This document shows, piece after piece, positions 1-4,100 of a DNA stretch of 6,616 nt. The position numbers and the translations under genes are program-made. The notes under the pieces were generated by a model, which was given only the letters and a program-made list of their open reading frames with translations, was not told the DNA's origin and did not search any database. This DNA comes from Akkermansia sp. GTDB taxonomy: Bacteria; Verrucomicrobiota; Verrucomicrobiia; Verrucomicrobiales; Akkermansiaceae. The stretch spans positions 1-6,616 of the forward strand of contig JAGBZE010000210.1 in the NCBI GenBank assembly GCA_017628435.1, read 5' to 3'. Positions within the stretch are counted from its first letter, which is position 1, and each line of letters opens with the position of its first letter.

Positions 1-1
1 C

Positions 2-697
2 CGCGCTTTGGCGGTGGAGATGGCGCAGGAGTCGGGCGAGGCGCTGCAGGCCGCCTTCGGTATGATTCACGCATTCAATCAGGAAACGATGGAGGAGATC
101 CGCCAGCGCGAGAAGCGCACCGACCAATACGAGGACGAGCTGGGCAGTTATCTGGTCAAGCTCAGCGCCTGCCAGCTGACCGAGAAGGACAGCTCGGAGG
201 CGGCCAAGCTGCTTCGCTTGATCGGAGATTTCGAGCGCATTGCCGACCACGCGGTCAATATCAGCCAATCCTCCGAGGAGATGAAGAGCCGCGAGATGTC
301 CCTTTCGGGCGCGGCCAAGGAGGAGCTGAGCGTGATGCTGGCGGCGGTTACCGAGATCGAACAGCTGTCCATCAAGGCCTTCAAGGACAACGATCTGGAA
401 ACGGCCTACGCGGTCGAGCCGCTTGAGCAGGTGGTCAACCGCATCAAGGATCTGCTTCGTTCCCGTCATATCGAGCGGTTGCAGATGGGCGATTGCAGCA
501 TTGAGGCCGGCTTTATCTGGTCGGATCTGCTGACCGACTTGGAGCGTGTGGCCGACCATTGCTCGAACATCGCCGGCTGTGTCATTGATATGGCGCACAA
601 CGATATGAACCTGCACGAGTCGCTTCGTGCTACCCGTCACGACGATCCCAAGTATCGCGAAATGTTTGAGCATTACCGCGAGAAATACGCCATATAA
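2..697 (+). CDS. Na+/phosphate cotransporter, C-terminal PhoU-like domain (5'-truncated by window edge)
   Basis: The frame is open from the window's left edge, so the visible ~231 codons are only the C-terminal part; the TTG at 8 is just the first possible start codon and is probably internal. In full-length Na/Pi cotransporter family proteins, two membrane Na/Pi-cotransporter domains precede a cytoplasmic PhoU-like helical bundle, which is thought to tune phosphate uptake. What is visible is all helical and charged, with the two PhoU signatures FERIADHAVNI (about codon 75 from TTG 8) and LERVADHCSNIAG (about codon 178), whose Glu/Asp/His/Asn residues correspond to the metal-binding motifs of PhoU. 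The ending (DMNLHESLR...YREKYAI) is typical of clostridial members. It stops at TAA 695-697, directly followed by a terminator. A stand-alone PhoU protein is possible, because the membrane part is outside the window, but the tail fits the cotransporter better. The sequence is GC-rich, unlike the large gene to the right. Confidence 0.82.
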   Translation, partial: RALAVEMAQESGEALQAAFGMIHAFNQETMEEIRQREKRTDQYEDELGSYLVKLSACQLTEKDSSEAAKLLRLIGDFERIADHAVNISQSSEEMKSREMSLSGAAKEELSVMLAAVTEIEQLSIKAFKDNDLETAYAVEPLEQVVNRIKDLLRSRHIERLQMGDCSIEAGFIWSDLLTDLERVADHCSNIAGCVIDMAHNDMNLHESLRATRHDDPKYREMFEHYREKYAI

Positions 698-703
698 AAA
701 AGA

Positions 704-729
704 AGAGAGCCGAGAGGCTCTCTTTTTTT
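704..729. terminator. Rho-independent terminator, possibly bidirectional
   Basis: A perfect 8-bp stem, AGAGAGCC (704-711) with GGCTCTCT (716-723), closes a GAGA loop and runs into a T tract (723-729). It begins seven bases after the cotransporter stop codon, so it ends that transcript. On the other strand the same stem is followed by TTCTTTTTT (complement of the A-rich 696-703), so it could also end transcription coming leftward from the minus-strand scraps. Confidence 0.88.
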
Positions 730-814
730 ACGGTTCCAGCAGGAAGGATTGGTAGCCGCGCAGGGCGGGCATGGTGTGAAAATCGATATGAACGGCGCGG
801 CGGATGGGCTTCAC
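728..814 (-). pseudogene. 28-codon remnant, glycoside-hydrolase-like N-terminus joined to a short tail
   Basis: A GTG at 814-812 overlaps the TGA of the AraC scrap (GTGA), and GAGG lies 11-14 bases upstream in the AraC reading frame, so it looks like the second gene of a coupled pair. The product begins VKPIRRAVHIDFHTMP, which resembles the opening of glycoside hydrolase / fucosidase-like proteins that start with R-x-(V/I)-H-(L/I)-D-F-H-T. After only 28 codons (ending ALRGYQSFLLEP) it reaches TAA within the terminator's T tract. Such enzymes are normally several hundred residues long. The hydrophobic ending in LEP is like the last strand of a hydrolase C-terminal beta domain, so an internal deletion joining the two ends of the gene is a plausible reading. 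The N-terminal match is from memory of the family, and the C-terminal match is inference. It could instead be an unrelated small peptide. Confidence 0.4.
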
Positions 815-903
815 AGACGTCCCTCCTTTTCACGGTAATGCGAGGGCGAAACGCCGACGCGGTTTTTGAAGGCGCGGGAGAAATCGTAGATGTTGGACAG
901 ACG
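811..903 (-). pseudogene. AraC-family transcriptional regulator, C-terminal HTH fragment
   Basis: Reading leftward, the frame ending at TGA 813-811 gives LSNIYDFSRAFKNRVGVSP followed by SHYREKEGRL. This is the second helix-turn-helix of an AraC/XylS DNA-binding domain (consensus G-F-x-x-x-x-x-FSR-x-FK-x-x-x-G-x-SP-x-x-Y-R), so the strand and frame are clear. Only about 30 codons match. At the position where the family has its conserved Gly (Gly-Phe/Leu-Ser-Asn), the codon is CGT (Arg, 903-901). Upstream of that (RIFSPD, then GSTR, THG) the expected Ile-Ala-x-x-x-Gly helix and the rest of the ~250-300-residue protein are missing, although the frame stays open for some distance. The homology therefore ends near 903, which coincides with the change in base composition. 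The fragment cannot be functional alone. AraC regulators beside glycoside hydrolases are common in Clostridia, matching the scrap at 728-814. Confidence 0.72.
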
Positions 904-935
904 GTCTGGGGAAAATATCCTCGTGGAACCATGTG
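900..935. other. Probable junction between two unrelated DNA sources
   Basis: AraC homology stops at about 903 in the middle of a conserved motif. To the left the DNA is GC-rich (bases 301-360 contain 40 G/C of 60) and encodes clostridial-type proteins. To the right it becomes AT-richer, with a promoter and a Verrucomicrobiota-style surface-protein gene (bases 4021-4080 contain 20 G/C of 60). No insertion-sequence ends, target duplication or tRNA were recognised here. An assembly chimera and a real recombination or transfer junction look the same from one sequence. Confidence 0.5.
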
Positions 936-963
936 TCAAATATCGGTTTTCTGAAAGAAAGAC

Positions 964-991
964 TTGAAATATTCAATTGTTATGGTAGAAT
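964..991 (+). promoter_or_regulatory. Sigma-70-type promoter with extended -10 for the large surface-protein gene
   Basis: TTGAAA (964-969) is separated by 16 bases from TAGAAT (986-991). The -10 is preceded by TG-G (983-985), the extended -10 arrangement. Transcription would start near 997-999, leaving only about 20 bases before ATG 1019. A small dyad, TTGAA-ATA-TTCAA (964-976), covers the -35 box and could be an operator, though it is short and AT-rich. The promoter lies on the right-hand side of the presumed junction, so it probably came with the gene it serves. Confidence 0.55.
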
Positions 992-1001
992 CCGCGACCC
1001 G

Positions 1002-1022
1002 ATGAAAATTCTGCCTGAATGA
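1002..1022 (+). other. Six-codon upstream reading frame overlapping the large gene's start (ATGA)
   Basis: ATG 1002 opens MKILPE and stops at TGA 1020-1022, which overlaps ATG 1019 of the large gene as ATGA. If translated from the very short leader (predicted transcript start near 998), terminating ribosomes could re-initiate on the main gene, which has no obvious Shine-Dalgarno sequence. No ribosome binding site precedes ATG 1002 either, so translation would have to be nearly leaderless. It may be chance. Confidence 0.2.
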
Positions 1023-1147
1023 AGAAACTTTCTGACAAGCGCCCCGGATTACACCAGCTGACACCTGCAAGTGATTGCGGTCGAGGTTACAGCTGGCTGC
1101 CGTTTTTTTTGATGGCACTTGGCACAATCGGCTCAACAGTGCAGGCT
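1019..1147 (+). other. Sec signal peptide of the surface protein (residues 1-43)
   Basis: The N-terminus starts MKKLSDKR and has an unusually long polar n-region to about Tyr24. The hydrophobic core WLPFFLMALGTIGS follows (26-39), and then the Ala-type cleavage site T-V-Q-A/Q-E (after residue 43). The Met at residue 32 (ATG 1112) would remove the n-region and half the core, so it is a poor alternative start. The sequence directs export across the inner membrane. The n-region contains a Cys at 20 but no lipobox, so this is not a lipoprotein signal. Confidence 0.75.
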
Positions 1148-4100
1148 CAGGAACAAGTGCTGAGCAATTACTACTGGGTTCTTCCGCAGCAGGAACCGGT
1201 TCATGCAACACGCGTCATCAAGGTTACCGGAGAGAAGGGGGAGAAGTATGATGAGGTGCTTTCAGATGTTTTTCCCATTCAGAATCATGCGATTATTCAA
1301 CAGGCACGCTTGAATCGACTGCGAGCTTTGCGTCTGGAAGCCATGGAGCTGGCCCGCAGACTCAAGGATGAAGGCAAGAGCCCCGAGCTTGCGTATGAAG
1401 AAGCCTGGACCCAGGTGTATACCCGGACCCGGTTGAGTGCGAATGGCGGTGAAGGCAGCAAACGGCTGGATTTCATGCTGCGCCAGCTTGCTGATGGGAA
1501 AACAGACCTGGAATTGACAGATGAAGATGCTCAATGGCTGCTGGAAGCATTGATAGAAAACGATTCACGCCTGGAAAGTGAGGAAGGGTGCCAGTTGCTC
1601 AGAAAACTTGCAGAGCATTTGCGCGAAAGCAGCCTCTACCTGCCCCCGGAACAATACACCGTACAGGATGAGTTGATGCGTACCTTTGCGGATGCGCTTG
1701 AATCAGGGAAGGACAGTATGGCTGCCTACCGAGATGCCTTATTCAAGATGAATCGTGGTTTTATCGTGAATCATCCGCAGGTAGGGTATTGTGCCCCGTG
1801 GGGCATGGGGCTGGGCCGCAGCAAAGCTGTTTACCAGCAAGCGAATAATCCCACCCCTCCGCTCACAATTTCATCTGCCAATACTCAGGCACCCGATAAT
1901 CTGCTTACCGGGAAGGCTCCGCAACAGCCATCAGGCATCGGCTCTGCCGGCATGACCCCGGATTCCGGTAAGGTAGAGGATTCCCAGGATGCATCGCCGC
2001 TTCTTCCCGAAGAGGATGAGCAAGATGAGGAGAAGAAGGAATCGGATGAAACAGAGGAAACGGAAGAAACAGAGAAGGGAGCAACAGCTGCAGCTCCGGC
2101 ACCCCCTCTCATGATGATGCGCAGTGCCAGTTTTTCTCTGCGGTCTGCAGCTTCTCCTGTAGCCGATTCCGGTCCGGAGCTGCAGTCACTCACCTGGGCC
2201 GGCAGCACCGGGAATGATAAATGGCTGGTAAATGGAGACTCTGCCGCCACTCCCTGGCAGGGGAATGCCGTCTATACAGATGGCAGCCAGGTGACCTTCA
2301 ACAGCACCACTGCCATCAGGGATGTGCAGCTGGATGGCACGGTGCGCCCTGGCAGTATAACCGTATCGGGCACTACCCCCGGTACCAGTAGTCTCAAAGA
2401 GCTGGGATACACCTACGCCTTTACCGGTCATGGCTCCATTGGAGACTACGGTGGCGGTGCCACTTCCATCAATGTTGAAGGTTCAGCCACCCTGGTTCTC
2501 AACACTGCCAACACCTTCAGCGGCGGCATTAATATGGCCGCCGGCACATCGCTCTACCTGGGCTGCGATAACGCCGCCGGCACCGGCGCCATCACCATGG
2601 GGAACGGAGCTAAGCTGATTGTCAATTATAACTCAACAGATCCGGAATATCGCGCCCCCTCGCTAGGAAATGCACTGAATCTTACCGGGGACACAGCATC
2701 AGTTTCATTCGGCACCGCTTCCTATGCGGATAACAATAAGCTGCCTTGCGAGTGGCGCACGGTGAACCTGACCGGTGGTGTCTCTGGCTCCGGCAAACTG
2801 GAACTCTGCGGGTATACCTACCTCAGCAAGTCTGAAGACGGTTCGCTTATTGTCAACTATGTATCCGATTTTGCCGTGAATGAATCGAGCGTTGCGGGAA
2901 CTGCAGGAGCAGATCGCTTCGACGGCACGGTATATCTCAAAAATGAATTCAATCATCTGAATCTGAAAGATCCGCAAAAGAATCTGCATGAGACGTCAGA
3001 TTTTAAAGCGCAGCGAAAACTTCTGGCTGGTGCAGTTCAGCTGACCCTTCAGGATGATGTTTTTTCGGAGGCAACACTCAATCTGACTCGTGATACTTCG
3101 ACTAATCGTATCGTAGGCCATCAGAGTAATGGTAAAGAGGGGACACAGGCCAATCCGGTCAGCTCTGACAATATTCTGGTTCTCAGCAACAGTTCGCAGA
3201 TTTCAATCAAGGCGCTGGAGGCTGATTTCCTGAACAAGGGGTGGAAATATTTGGCAAAAGGATCCACCAACACAATTACTGCATTCTATGGTGATGGCTC
3301 AAAAAACGGCAATTATTCACAGTCTGATGAACGCTGGAATGTCCGCGTTGTGACAGATGGTTACACCAATCTGGTGCTGGAGGATTCATCTGCAGATGCG
3401 ATGCACATTTTTTCGGGTTCCATGGGATTTGCCCATTCATATGTGAATGCTACGCAGGCGTATATTGATGCGAATGAGCCGGCTGATGCGGGGGGCGGTT
3501 CTCTTGGCGTGGAAAACCTGAGTCTGGTGAAGCGCGGTGCAGCCTCGCAATATATCCATTCGGCCAAATTGCATAATCTTTCCATTGAAGAGGGAACCCT
3601 GGGGTTCAATCATCTTTCTGTAGGCGGAAAATTGTTAATTAATGCCGGTTCCAAGCTCCGATTGGGAGTAACCGATGTAGGAACCGGCACTAATGCCTGG
3701 AAGAATCTCACCGGCGTGACTAATAAGAGCCTGACGGTGGGTTCCGGACAGCTTGAGGTCAGTACTTCTTCTGCCAGCAAACAGGCTGTTGTGGAGGGCG
3801 GCCTCGCTTTGGGAACATCAGCTGACGGAGCGGCGCTTACGCTCGATATTCATGGTATAATGCCTTCTACAGTGAAGAGCTCCTCCACTACCATACTGGA
3901 TGTAGCGGGTGAGCTTTCTCTCTGGGACACAACCGCTGTTACCATCAATTTCAGCAATATCAACCTCTCCGAACATTACGATAAAGACCTCACATACTAC
4001 CTTGTATCTGCTGATTCTATTAATATCCAGAACACAGGCACACAAAATGCTTCTTTCAATAATAAGATTATATCACTCGGAGCCGGGTACTTTGGAAGGT

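Noticed and set aside
630..932. Minus-strand 100-codon frame starting MVPRGYFPQ
   Set aside because: It lies in a different frame from the clear AraC and hydrolase-like scraps and overlaps the cotransporter end; its composition (Pro/Arg/Ser-rich) is that of a shadow frame.
917..943. Minus-strand promoter-like TTGACA (943-938, reading leftward) with TATTTT 16 bases on
   Set aside because: It would drive only the broken AraC scrap; the -10 is poor, and it overlaps the presumed junction, so chance is likelier.
1112..1114. Alternative start ATG (Met32) for the surface protein
   Set aside because: It would leave only MALGTIGSTVQA before the cleavage site, without a basic n-region or a full hydrophobic core.
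1227..1246. Purine-rich GGAGAGAAGGGGGAG resembling a ribosome binding site
   Set aside because: It sits inside the continuous frame as Gly-Glu-Lys-Gly-Glu codons, and a start there would lose the signal peptide.
1885..2250. Minus-strand Ser-rich frame of 121 codons
   Set aside because: Its Ser runs are the antisense of the Glu-rich linker codons (GAA/GAG read backward), not an independent protein.
2430..2618. Plus-strand 62-codon frame within module A
   Set aside because: It is a shadow of the PATR codons in another frame and has no features of its own.
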